This document shows, one piece after another, positions 1-7,515 of a DNA stretch of 64,000 bases. The stretch spans positions 124,001-188,000 of the forward strand of contig NZ_FNFN01000006.1 in assembly GCF_900101045.1 (NCBI RefSeq), given 5' to 3'. The DNA is from Nocardioides sp. YR527. GTDB lineage: Bacteria; Actinomycetota; Actinomycetes; Propionibacteriales; Nocardioidaceae. Positions within the stretch are counted from its first letter, which is position 1; each line of letters opens with the position of its first letter. A program made the position numbers and the translations under genes. A model generated the notes under the pieces. That model saw nothing but the letters and a program-made list of their open reading frames with translations, ran no database searches and was not told the DNA's origin.

Positions 1-394
1 CGCGCAGAGCGTCTTCGTGAAGCAGAAGTACGGCAAGATCATCAACGTCTCCTCCACCTCGGCGACCGGCAACCGCGGTCAGGCCAACTACTCCGCGGCC
101 AAGGCCGGCGTGCAGGGCTTCACCCGCACCCTCGCGCTCGAGCTGGGCCCGTTCGGCGTCAACGTGAACGCGATCGCGCCGGGGTTCATCGCCACCGAGA
201 TGACCGACCAGACCGCGGCCCGCCTCGGGCTCGACGTCGACGAGTTCCGCAGGCTCTCGGCCGACGCCAACCCGGTCAAGCGCGTCGGCGAGCCCGCCGA
301 CATCGCCGCCGCTGCCGCCTTCCTGGCCAGCGACGAGTCCTCCTACATCACCGGCCAGACCCTCTATGTCGACGGCGGCGCCACGGTCGCCTGA
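1..394 (+). CDS. SDR-family oxidoreductase, FabG-like (5' truncated by window edge)
   Basis: C-terminal 130 residues of a short-chain dehydrogenase/reductase, read in frame from base 2; the N-terminal nucleotide-binding half lies outside the window. The SDR active site is visible: a Ser 13 residues before the Tyr of NYSAAK, with Lys four residues after Tyr, as in FabG. The segment NAIAPGFIATEM and the end ITGQTLYVDGGATVA are typical of 3-oxoacyl-ACP-reductase-like SDRs. The substrate cannot be told: many actinobacterial SDRs of this type act on acyl-CoA or other alcohols. The family is certain; FabG function is inference. Confidence 0.85.
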   Translation, partial: AQSVFVKQKYGKIINVSSTSATGNRGQANYSAAKAGVQGFTRTLALELGPFGVNVNAIAPGFIATEMTDQTAARLGLDVDEFRRLSADANPVKRVGEPADIAAAAAFLASDESSYITGQTLYVDGGATVA

Positions 395-489
395 GTCCTT
401 CGAGGAAGAACCCCGGGCGCGGCCTCGTTGGGCGCAACGATTACCGTCTACCACTCGTCTTGGTATTGAGCCGATGCAGATGGAGATCG

Positions 490-1533
490 ATGATGCGTAC
501 GTCCCGCCCGGGGTTCCTCCTGCGAGCAGCGGCGACGCTGGCCGCCGCGGGTCTGGTCCTGACCGGCTGTGGCTCCACGGAGGAGCCGACGGACGCGAAG
601 CCGTCGCCGTCCGCGCCCGCTGAGCCCGACCACGAGCCGCTGACGGGCGTCGAGCTCCCCGAGGGGCAGACCGCTGCGCGCAAGCACCCCGCCTACATCG
701 TCAAGATCGACAACACCTCGGCCAGCGACCCGCAGTACGGTCTCGCCAAGGCCGACATGGTCGTCCAGGAGCTGGTCGAGGGTGGCGTGACCCGGTTGGC
801 CGTCGCGTACTACTCCCAGCTTCCGAAGGAGGCGGGGCCGGTCCGCTCGATGCGGGCCACCGACGCCGGGATCGCCGCGCCGATCGGCGCCAAGATCATG
901 ACCAGCGGCGCGGCTCCCTACACGTTCGCGCAGCTGAAGAAGCACAACATCTCCTGGATCGACATGGAGACCCCCTACGTCGTACGCGACACCAGCAAGC
1001 CCCACGACTTCCTGCACAGCGTGGTCGGCAAGGTCGCCAAGGCCGGCAAGGCCGCCGCGAAGGACGGCAAGGCCAAGCGGCCCGGTGACTTCATGCCCTG
1101 GGGCGACGCGACCACCACGCTGGCCGGCGGCAAGCCCGCCAAGGCCGTGGACGTGAAGTTCTCCCCGGCGCGCACGGACAACTGGGTCTTCAGGGGCGGC
1201 AAGTACCGCCTGCAGAACAACTACATGTCCAAGAGCGGCCAGTTCCTCGCCGACACCGTCGTGGTCGCGCAGACCAAGACCACCATCGCCCCCTACAAGG
1301 ACCCGGGCGGCGCGATCGTCCCGGTCTCCCACTTCACCGGCCGGGGCAAGGCGTGGATCATGCGCGCCGGCCAGATCGTCGAGGCGACCTGGGTGAAGAA
1401 GGGCGAGAAGGGTGCGGTGACGTTCAGCGACGCCAGCGGTGCCGCGATCGAGATCCCGCCGGGCAAGGTCTGGCTGGACCTGATCCCGGAGGGCAACGGC
1501 CAGGTCGAGCCCGGCGGCGTCACCGTCAAGTAG
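490..1533 (+). CDS. DUF3048 domain lipoprotein (YerB-like)
   Basis: About 347 residues. The N-terminus is a lipoprotein signal: MMRTSRPG, a hydrophobic stretch, then lipobox LTGC with the acylated Cys near residue 27, followed by a Ser/Pro/Glu linker. The rest matches the two-part DUF3048 fold (conserved stretches PAYIVKIDN, VVQELVEGGVTRL, GPVRSMRATD), a family of extracytoplasmic proteins of unknown biochemical role. Tandem ATG codons at 490 and 493 follow GGAG a few bases upstream; an in-frame GTG at 460 would put a charged stretch ahead of the signal peptide and is less likely. Monocistronic; convergent with the TetR gene, ends 9 bases apart. Confidence 0.85.
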   Translation: MMRTSRPGFLLRAAATLAAAGLVLTGCGSTEEPTDAKPSPSAPAEPDHEPLTGVELPEGQTAARKHPAYIVKIDNTSASDPQYGLAKADMVVQELVEGGVTRLAVAYYSQLPKEAGPVRSMRATDAGIAAPIGAKIMTSGAAPYTFAQLKKHNISWIDMETPYVVRDTSKPHDFLHSVVGKVAKAGKAAAKDGKAKRPGDFMPWGDATTTLAGGKPAKAVDVKFSPARTDNWVFRGGKYRLQNNYMSKSGQFLADTVVVAQTKTTIAPYKDPGGAIVPVSHFTGRGKAWIMRAGQIVEATWVKKGEKGAVTFSDASGAAIEIPPGKVWLDLIPEGNGQVEPGGVTVK

Positions 1534-1542
1534 CCGGACGGC

Positions 1543-2232
1543 TCAGCGCATGTCCTCGACCTTGACGCCCTGCTTGGCCAGGGTCTGCACCCCGGTCAGC
1601 AGGTAGGTCACGGCCAGCTCGATGCGCTCGGCCGCGTCCTCGGGGTCGCTGGCCTCGGTGACGGACTCGCCGGCCGCCGACATCGCCCCGAAGAAGAGCC
1701 GGGCGAAGGTCGCGACCATCTCGTCGTCGACGTTCCGGTCGCCGGCCCGCAGGACGGCGGCGACGATGTCCTCGACGACGGTGAACGTGGAGCGCTCCTC
1801 CTGCTCGCGGTAGCGCTGGTAGCCCAGGACCGCAGGCCCCTCCTGCACGACGATGCGGCGGTAGGTGGGCTGCTGGACGGCCTCCAGGAACGTACGCAGC
1901 CCGGCCCGGGCCTGCTCCCAGGGGTCCTTCGACTCGCGCATGGCGGCGTCGATGCTCTGCGCGGTGGCGGCCTCGACCTTCTCGAAGACGACCTCGTAGA
2001 GCGCCTGCTTGCCGCTGAAGTGGTGGTAGAGCGCGCCCTTGGTGACCTCGGCCCCGGCCACGATGGCGTCCAGTGAGGTGCTCGCGTAGCCGTGCTCGGT
2101 GAAGAGCCTCTCGGCGACCTCGACAAGCGTCTTCTTGGTCGAGGCGGAGAACTGCTGCCTCCGTGACATCCCCGGCACCGACGGAAGCGGAGGAACCTTG
2201 GGGACGAGCTTGCTCACGGACGACTTTGCCAC
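1543..2232 (-). CDS. TetR/AcrR-family transcriptional regulator
   Basis: 229 residues. After a 25-residue basic lead comes a TetR helix-turn-helix (TLVEVAERLFTEHGYASTSLDAIVAGAEVTKGALYHHFSGKQALYEVVF), then an all-helical ligand domain. The GTG start at 2232 is preceded on the minus strand by TAGAGT and six bases, a leaderless promoter arrangement that favours this start over the internal ATG at 2169. It diverges from the unknown gene at 2358, and the region between holds several inverted repeats, so it probably controls itself and that gene. Ligand unknown. Confidence 0.88.
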   Translation of the reverse strand: MAKSSVSKLVPKVPPLPSVPGMSRRQQFSASTKKTLVEVAERLFTEHGYASTSLDAIVAGAEVTKGALYHHFSGKQALYEVVFEKVEAATAQSIDAAMRESKDPWEQARAGLRTFLEAVQQPTYRRIVVQEGPAVLGYQRYREQEERSTFTVVEDIVAAVLRAGDRNVDDEMVATFARLFFGAMSAAGESVTEASDPEDAAERIELAVTYLLTGVQTLAKQGVKVEDMR

Positions 2233-2238
2233 CCGTCC

Positions 2239-2244
2239 ACTCTA
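2239..2244 (-). promoter_or_regulatory. Candidate -10 box of the TetR gene (leaderless)
   Basis: Minus-strand TAGAGT ends six bases before the GTG at 2232, the usual actinobacterial -10 to start distance for a leaderless transcript. Confidence 0.45.
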
Positions 2245-2280
2245 ACGGCCGTGTCCGGAATCACCGTCCCAGGTGTTGGC

Positions 2281-2331
2281 CATACTGTCGGTATGTCCCG
2301 TACTATAGGTACGTACTCACAGTATGTGAGT
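2281..2331. promoter_or_regulatory. Cluster of inverted repeats, candidate TetR operators
   Basis: Two separate inverted repeats: CATAC-N5-GTATG at 2281-2295 and ACTCAC-N5-GTGAGT at 2315-2331, with GTAC steps between them and a further overlapping GTGAG-N2-CTCAC at 2326-2337. They lie in the divergent gap between the TetR gene (start 2232) and the gene at 2358, next to the latter's Shine-Dalgarno AAGGAG (2345-2350). Operator function is inferred from position and symmetry. Confidence 0.55.
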
Positions 2332-2357
2332 GCTCACCTTCCGCAAGGAGCCGACAA

Positions 2358-2888
2358 ATGAGCTGGACCAGCCATCACAAGCGCGGAGAGATCCTCCGCG
2401 GCGTGGTCGCCGTCATCGACGAGCGTCGCGACGGCCTGCTGCCCATGGATCTCCCCGGCGTCACCGAGACCTTCACTGACGAGCTCGACCTGCTCGCCGC
2501 CCTGCAGCTGCGCTGGCACACCCGCCTGTCCGGCCGCATCGAGTCCGAGCTCGCCACCCAGCCGATGGACCTCGAGGACGCCGTCGTCCGGGCCTGGCAC
2601 GGCGCCGCCGACGACCTGCCCGGCATCCGCACGGTCCTCGACCGCTACCACGCCCTGCCCGTCGACGACGCGATGGCCACCGCGCTGGCCAAGTCGCAGG
2701 CCAAGGAGCACCTGACCCTCGCGGTCATGGCCGGCCGCGGCGCGTTCGCCGACGCCGAGTGCGTCCGTCTCGGCTCGATGATCGAGGCGCGTGCCCGTGC
2801 CGAGTACGTACCGGCAGTCGAGGTCGCCGAGCGTGGGCCCTTCGCCGGCCTCGTCGACATGCTCCGAGCGGTCCGCTCGGCAGCCTGA
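2358..2888 (+). CDS. Hypothetical protein, about 176 aa, under TetR control
   Basis: 176 residues, soluble, mostly helical by composition, no signal peptide or membrane segment. I do not recognise a family. The start is firm: ATG at 2358 with AAGGAG eight bases upstream. Visible traits are an acidic N-terminal half (VIDERRDGLLPMDLPGVTETFTDELDLL) and an Arg/Glu-rich helix near the end. It is divergently paired with a TetR regulator across a region dense in inverted repeats, so it is probably its main target. The 153-base gap after it holds no gene that I can see. Confidence 0.75.
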   Translation: MSWTSHHKRGEILRGVVAVIDERRDGLLPMDLPGVTETFTDELDLLAALQLRWHTRLSGRIESELATQPMDLEDAVVRAWHGAADDLPGIRTVLDRYHALPVDDAMATALAKSQAKEHLTLAVMAGRGAFADAECVRLGSMIEARARAEYVPAVEVAERGPFAGLVDMLRAVRSAA

Positions 2889-3041
2889 CCAGGCCCGGGT
2901 GCCGGTGCGCTCCCTCCGCGGACTCCCTCCGCACCTCCCTAAGTGCCGGCCCCGGGTCCTTTTCCCGTCTCGATCCGATCGGCGGGCTTTGTTGGTTTCT
3001 TGTTGCGGCTGACGTGACCCAGGTGATGCGATCATGGCGTC

Positions 3042-3608
3042 ATGACGGAGCAGAAGGACGTACGCGCCGGGCGGCTGCTGGTAGCCACCCCGGAGCTTCG
3101 CGACCCCAACTTCGTCGACACCGTCGTGCTCTTGATCGAGGTCAACGACGACGGTGCGCTGGGCGTGGTGCTGAACCGTCCCTCGCCCGTGCCGGTCGCC
3201 GAGGTGCTGCACCCGTGGGCGACCTCCGTCGCCGATCCCGACGTCCTCTTCCAGGGCGGCCCGGTGAGCAAGGACGCCGCGATCGCGGTCGCGCTCCTGG
3301 TCGACTCCGACGACCCACCTCTGGGCTTCAGGCCCGTCGTCGGGCGCCTCGGGCTGCTCGACCTCGACACGCCCGTCGAGCTGGTCGACGGCACCTTGGC
3401 GCGGCTGCGCATCTTCGCCGGATACGCGGGCTGGGGCGCCGCCCAGCTCCAGGGCGAGGTGGAGGAGGGGTCCTGGTACGTCGTCGACAGCGAGCCGTAC
3501 GACTCCTTCCTCGACGACGTGAGCTCGATGTGGGCAGCGGTGCTCCGTCGTCAGCCCGGTGAGCTGGCCTTCCACGCCACGCGACCGCCCGATCCGGAAC
3601 TCAACTAG
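3042..3608 (+). CDS. YqgE/AlgH family protein
   Basis: 188 residues covering the full YqgE/AlgH (DUF179) domain: GRLLVATPELRDPNFVDTVV at the start, then GVVLNRPS, FQGGPVSKD and an AGYAGWGAAQLQGE block, all family hallmarks. The molecular function is unsettled; AlgH was first named as a regulator of alginate synthesis in Pseudomonas, but the family is widespread. It lies 21 bases ahead of the DUF3039 gene, so the two may be co-transcribed even though a -10-like box also precedes the latter. Confidence 0.92.
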   Translation: MTEQKDVRAGRLLVATPELRDPNFVDTVVLLIEVNDDGALGVVLNRPSPVPVAEVLHPWATSVADPDVLFQGGPVSKDAAIAVALLVDSDDPPLGFRPVVGRLGLLDLDTPVELVDGTLARLRIFAGYAGWGAAQLQGEVEEGSWYVVDSEPYDSFLDDVSSMWAAVLRRQPGELAFHATRPPDPELN

Positions 3609-3616
3609 AGGACCAG

Positions 3617-3622
3617 TAGACT
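3617..3622 (+). promoter_or_regulatory. Candidate -10 box for DUF3039-helicase unit
   Basis: TAGACT, seven bases before ATG 3630; no Shine-Dalgarno is visible, which fits a leaderless start. Confidence 0.4.
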
Positions 3623-3629
3623 GGGCGGC

Positions 3630-3908
3630 ATGGGCATCCTGGGATTCGGCACGAAAGAAGCCGTCAAGGAACGGGAGGACATCCGCGAGCAGGATGTCCC
3701 CACCGAGGAGGGTGACCACGACCGCTACTCCCACTACGTGGAGAAGGACAAGCTGACCGAGGCGATGGTCATGGGCACGCCCGTGGTCGCGCTGTGCGGC
3801 AAGGTGTGGGTGCCGAGCCGCGACGGGTCCAAGTTCCCGGTCTGCCCCGACTGCAAGGAGATCTTCGAGGGGATGCCGCCAGGCGGTGGCGAGGGCGACG
3901 ACGAGTGA
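3630..3908 (+). CDS. DUF3039 zinc-ribbon protein
   Basis: 92 residues, acidic, matching the actinobacterial DUF3039 family. The conserved core is a Cys4 zinc ribbon built from ALCGKVW and PVCPDCKEIFEGM. Function unknown. Its stop overlaps the GTG start of the helicase gene by four bases (GTGA at 3905-3908), so the two are translationally coupled. This DUF3039-helicase pairing occurs in other actinobacteria (recollection), which hints at a shared nucleic-acid role; that is inference. Confidence 0.9.
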   Translation: MGILGFGTKEAVKEREDIREQDVPTEEGDHDRYSHYVEKDKLTEAMVMGTPVVALCGKVWVPSRDGSKFPVCPDCKEIFEGMPPGGGEGDDE

Positions 3909-5686
3909 GTAGCGCCGAGCTTCCCGGCGCCCTCACACCCGCGTGGCCCAACAAGGCCGCGTGGGGCACTGCGCCCAAGCTGCGTGCTTGGCAGCAGGAG
4001 GCGCTGTCCAAGTATCTGTCCGAACAGCCCCGTGACTACCTCGCCGTCGCTACTCCCGGCGCCGGGAAGACGACCTTCGCGCTGACCGTCGCCGCCGAGC
4101 TCCTCGGGCGGCGCCTGGTCGACCGGATCACCATCGTCGCGCCCACCGAGCACCTCAAGGTCCAGTGGGCCGAGGCGGCCGCGAGGGCAGGGATCCCGAT
4201 CGACCCGACATACTCGGCGGGCCAGGGCAAGACCTCGGCCGACTACGTCGGGATCGCGGTGACGTACGCGGGTGTCGCGGTCAACCCGCTCGCGATGCGG
4301 ATCCGCACCGAGCGGTTCAAGACGCTGGTGATCCTCGACGAGGTCCACCACGCCGGCGACGCGCTCTCGTGGGGCGAGGGCGTCCGGGAGGCCTTCGAGC
4401 CGGCTGCGCGCCGGCTGGCGCTGACCGGCACGCCGTTCCGCTCCGACACCAACCCGATCCCGTTCGTCACCTACGCACCGGGCGAGGACGGCATCCCGCG
4501 CTCGGCGGCCGACTACACCTACGGCTACGCCGAGGCGCTGCGCGACCACGTCGTCCGGCCGGTGCTGTTCATGGCCTACTCGGGACAGATGCAGTGGCGC
4601 ACCCGGGCCGGCGACGAGATCGCCGCCCACCTCGGCGAGCCGCTGACCAAGGACCTGACCTCGCAGGCGCTGCGGACCGCGCTCGACCCGGCCGGATCGT
4701 GGATCCCGTCGGTGCTGGCAGCAGCCGACAAGCGCCTGACCGAGGTGCGGCGCCACGTCCCGGACGCGGGCGGCCTGGTCATCGCGACCGACCAGGACTC
4801 GGCGCGCTCCTACGCCAAGACGCTGCGCGAGATCACGGGGCAGAGTGCCACCGTGGTGCTCTCGGACGAGAAGGCCGGCTCGAAGAAGATCGCCAAGTTC
4901 TCCGAGTCCGAGGACCGCTGGATGGTCGCGGTCCGGATGGTCTCCGAGGGCGTCGATGTGCCCCGGCTCGCGGTCGGGGTCTACGCGACCACCACCTCGA
5001 CGCCGCTCTTCTTCGCGCAGGCGGTGGGGCGCTTCGTACGTGCTCGTACGCGGGGCGAGACCGCCTCCGTCTTCCTGCCCTCGGTCCCCAACCTGTTGGG
5101 CTTCGCCTCCGAGCTGGAGCTGCAGCGCGACCACGTGCTCGGCAAGAAGGTCACCAGCGAGGACGACATCTTCGCCGCCGAGGATGCGCTGATGGCCGCG
5201 GCCAACGCCGAGGAGGGCGCCTCCGAGGAGGAGCTGGGAGCCTGGGAGGCCATGGGGTCGGAGGCGCGCTTCGACCGGGTGCTCTTCGACGGTGGCGAGT
5301 TCGGCCACTCCGGGGAGGTGCACGTCGGCTCGGAGGAGGAGATGGACTTCCTCGGCATCCCGGGGCTGCTCGACGCCGACCAGATGCGCACCGTCCTTCA
5401 GCAGCGGCAGAGCGACCGGGCGCGCAAGCAGAAGTCCGCCTCCGCCCCGGTAGCCGCCGACGAGCCGGTCGCCGCGGTCGCCGCCCACGAGCAGCTCGCC
5501 GTGCTCCGCCGTGAGCTCAACGGGCTGGTCGCCGCCTGGCACCACCGCACCAAGGCGCCCCACGGCGTCACCCACAACCGGCTCCGCAAGGAGTGCGGTG
5601 GCCCGCCGGCCGCGGTCGCCAACGCCGATCAGCTCAAGGCCCGCATCGACACCCTGCGCGACTGGGCCGCAAAGGGCTCGGCCTGA
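3905..5686 (+). CDS. DEAD/DEAH-box superfamily 2 helicase
   Basis: 593 residues. Motif I (Walker A) ATPGAGKTT near residue 50, motif II DEVHHAG (a DEAH-type box), motif III LTGTPFR, and in the second RecA lobe motif V VRMVSEGVDVPR and motif VI QAVGRFVRART. The layout resembles the UvrB/RecG-like DEAD_2 helicases of the type III restriction-subunit fold, but there is no nuclease or methylase partner. A C-terminal tail of about 130 residues ends in a helical segment with conserved His/Arg (NGLVAAWHHRTKAPHGVTHNRLRKECGGPPA), unrecognised, possibly nucleic-acid binding. The GTG start at 3905 overlaps the DUF3039 stop; the longer frame upstream is the DUF3039 gene read out of phase. Confidence 0.9.
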   Translation: MSSAELPGALTPAWPNKAAWGTAPKLRAWQQEALSKYLSEQPRDYLAVATPGAGKTTFALTVAAELLGRRLVDRITIVAPTEHLKVQWAEAAARAGIPIDPTYSAGQGKTSADYVGIAVTYAGVAVNPLAMRIRTERFKTLVILDEVHHAGDALSWGEGVREAFEPAARRLALTGTPFRSDTNPIPFVTYAPGEDGIPRSAADYTYGYAEALRDHVVRPVLFMAYSGQMQWRTRAGDEIAAHLGEPLTKDLTSQALRTALDPAGSWIPSVLAAADKRLTEVRRHVPDAGGLVIATDQDSARSYAKTLREITGQSATVVLSDEKAGSKKIAKFSESEDRWMVAVRMVSEGVDVPRLAVGVYATTTSTPLFFAQAVGRFVRARTRGETASVFLPSVPNLLGFASELELQRDHVLGKKVTSEDDIFAAEDALMAAANAEEGASEEELGAWEAMGSEARFDRVLFDGGEFGHSGEVHVGSEEEMDFLGIPGLLDADQMRTVLQQRQSDRARKQKSASAPVAADEPVAAVAAHEQLAVLRRELNGLVAAWHHRTKAPHGVTHNRLRKECGGPPAAVANADQLKARIDTLRDWAAKGSA

Positions 5687-5714
5687 GGGCACACTGTCGC
5701 GGGTGGGAGAGACG

Positions 5715-6449
5715 ATGACAGCGCTCGAGATCGCCGTGACGTCGGTGGCTGGCGCGCTCGTCGCGCGTGCGGCCGGAGCGACCCGGGTCGAGCTCTGCTC
5801 CGCCCTCGAGGTCGGTGGGGTGACCCCGTCGCAGGGGCTGGTCGAGGGAGTCCTCGACGAGGTCGGCGGCGTCGACGCCGGTGACGGCTGGCAGGGCGTG
5901 CATGTGCTCGTCCGGCCTCGGCCGGGCGGGTTCGGCTACTCCGCCGAGGAGCGCTTCCTTCTGGGCCGCGAGGCCGAGACGGTGCTGGAGGCAGGAGCCG
6001 ACGGGATCGTGATCGGCGCGCTCACTCCGCACGGGGAGCCCGACCTGGAGCTGGTCCGGGAGTTGGCGGACGCTGCCGCTGCGTACGGGGCGACGGTGAC
6101 GTTCCACCGGGCGATCGACCTCAGCGCGGACCCGGTCGCGGCGATCCGGGCACTGGACGGCGTGGTCGACCGGGTGCTGACCTCGGGAGGCGCGCCGGCC
6201 GCCGCCGCGGGTGCCGCGACGATCGCCGAGATGGTCGCGGTCGGCGGACCTGACGTACTTGCCGGAGGGGGCGTGAGCGTCGAGGCGATCAGAGCGCTCG
6301 CGGCGCTCGGTGTCGAGGGCGTACATCTCTCCGCCAAGCGACGGGTCCTCACCAGCGGCCGGGTGGCGCTGGGAGTCGCCGACGACGGTGGTCACTGGGT
6401 GACCGATCCTGATGTGGTCGCCGCCGCGGCAGCGGCGTTGGCAGGGTGA
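5715..6449 (+). CDS. cutC: Copper homeostasis protein CutC
   Basis: 244 residues, TIM-barrel CutC family: starts LEIAVTSVAGALVARAAGATRVELCSALEVGGVTPS, then HVLVRPRPGGFGYS, TFHRAID, VLTSGGAPAA and GVEGVHLSAKR. CutC was named for copper tolerance in E. coli, but its biochemical role remains uncertain. The ATG at 5715 has GGGAGAGACG just upstream. Single gene, 28 bases after the helicase; its end nearly abuts the convergent MarR gene. Confidence 0.92.
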   Translation: MTALEIAVTSVAGALVARAAGATRVELCSALEVGGVTPSQGLVEGVLDEVGGVDAGDGWQGVHVLVRPRPGGFGYSAEERFLLGREAETVLEAGADGIVIGALTPHGEPDLELVRELADAAAAYGATVTFHRAIDLSADPVAAIRALDGVVDRVLTSGGAPAAAAGAATIAEMVAVGGPDVLAGGGVSVEAIRALAALGVEGVHLSAKRRVLTSGRVALGVADDGGHWVTDPDVVAAAAAALAG

Positions 6450-6451
6450 AC

Positions 6452-6895
6452 CTAGGCGGGGGAGTCGCCCTCGACGAGGTCGCGCAGCACCGCCACGGCG
6501 CTCTCCAGATCGGCCTGGGTGCGGTGACGCGACTCCAGCCGCTCGGCGATGAGGTGGGAGATGCGCTCGCGTACGTCGGCGAGGTCGGCGCGGCCGGCGT
6601 CGGTCAGCGTCACCAGGCTCGCGCGGGCGTCGGCGGGGTTGGGCTCCTTGCTGACCAGGCCGGTCTCCACCAGCTGGGCGATCTGGGCCGACATCGTCGG
6701 CTGCGAGCAGCCGTCGGCGCGGGCCAGGTCGGTGATGCCGAGCGGGCCGATGGCGTCGAGGATCGTGAGGACCCGGACGCTGGCCGGAAGGTCGAGCTCT
6801 CGGCGGACCAGCCGCATGAGGCGCGCCGCGTAGACGACGAGGTCGCTGGAGAGGTCCAGTGTCGCTTCCGAGGGAAGCAGCTGCTGTGAAGGCAT
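6452..6895 (-). CDS. MarR-family transcriptional regulator
   Basis: 147 residues with the MarR winged helix: RVLTILDAIGPLGITDLARADGCSQPTMSAQIAQLVETGLVSKEPNPADARASLVTLTDAGRADL, flanked by dimerisation helices. Divergent from the DUF1697 gene at 6954 with 58 bases between, so it may control that gene or itself; I found no convincing palindrome there. Ligand unknown. Confidence 0.9.
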   Translation of the reverse strand: MPSQQLLPSEATLDLSSDLVVYAARLMRLVRRELDLPASVRVLTILDAIGPLGITDLARADGCSQPTMSAQIAQLVETGLVSKEPNPADARASLVTLTDAGRADLADVRERISHLIAERLESRHRTQADLESAVAVLRDLVEGDSPA

Positions 6896-6953
6896 CGATC
6901 GGAATCCAGAGTTGGGGGTTGCGGCGCGGTGAACGGGTGGAGACTATCTGAGA

Positions 6954-7493
6954 ATGACTACGGAACGGCACACCTGGATCGCGTTCCTGCGCGCCATCAA
7001 CCTCGGCGCGAACCGGAAATTCCCGAAACAGGCGATCTCCGCCGCCGTGGTGAGGGCGGGCGGGACCGATGTCGAGACCTACATCAACACGGGCAACGTA
7101 CGTTTCGACCACCCGGTCGGCGACCGGGCCGAGATGGAGGCGATCTTGGAGGAGGCCTTCGCGGCCGACCGCTTCTTCGAGGTGCCGACGATCTGCGTGA
7201 CGCCTGCCGAGCTGAAGGTGATCGCCAACGACGCCGCCGCGGTGGGGATGGGGCACGAGGGCAAGCAGTTCGTCTTCCTGTGCAAGGAGCTCACCGACTC
7301 TGGCTCCCGGGACGCGCTGGTCGCCCGGGCGGGGGAGGGCGAGCGGGTCTACGTCATCGGCCGCGCCGTGCACCTGCTCACCGAGAGCTTCCAGCAGACG
7401 AAGATCACCAACGCCGTGGTCGAGCGCCACATCGCCATCAGCACCAACCGCAACATCAACGTGATCCGCACGCTCGCCGACAAGTGGGCATGA
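6954..7493 (+). CDS. DUF1697 domain-containing protein
   Basis: 179 residues, full-length DUF1697: WIAFLRAINLGANRKFPKQ at the N-terminus, then VETYINTGNVRF, CVTPAEL, EGKQFVFLCKEL and a C-terminal NRNINVIRTLADKW. A widespread bacterial family of unknown function, usually transcribed alone. Divergent from the MarR gene. The next gene is convergent, 22 bases away. Confidence 0.9.
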   Translation: MTTERHTWIAFLRAINLGANRKFPKQAISAAVVRAGGTDVETYINTGNVRFDHPVGDRAEMEAILEEAFAADRFFEVPTICVTPAELKVIANDAAAVGMGHEGKQFVFLCKELTDSGSRDALVARAGEGERVYVIGRAVHLLTESFQQTKITNAVVERHIAISTNRNINVIRTLADKWA

Positions 7494-7515
7494 GGCCTAC
7501 TGCGCCTCGATGCGA

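Noticed and set aside
2889..3041. Gene or RNA in the 153-base gap before yqgE
   Set aside because: No frame with a start and coding character, and only weak short hairpins; I see nothing that I can support.
3905..5686. Helicase as part of a phage-defence operon
   Set aside because: Its neighbours are DUF3039, YqgE and CutC; no nuclease, methylase or other defence partner is adjacent.
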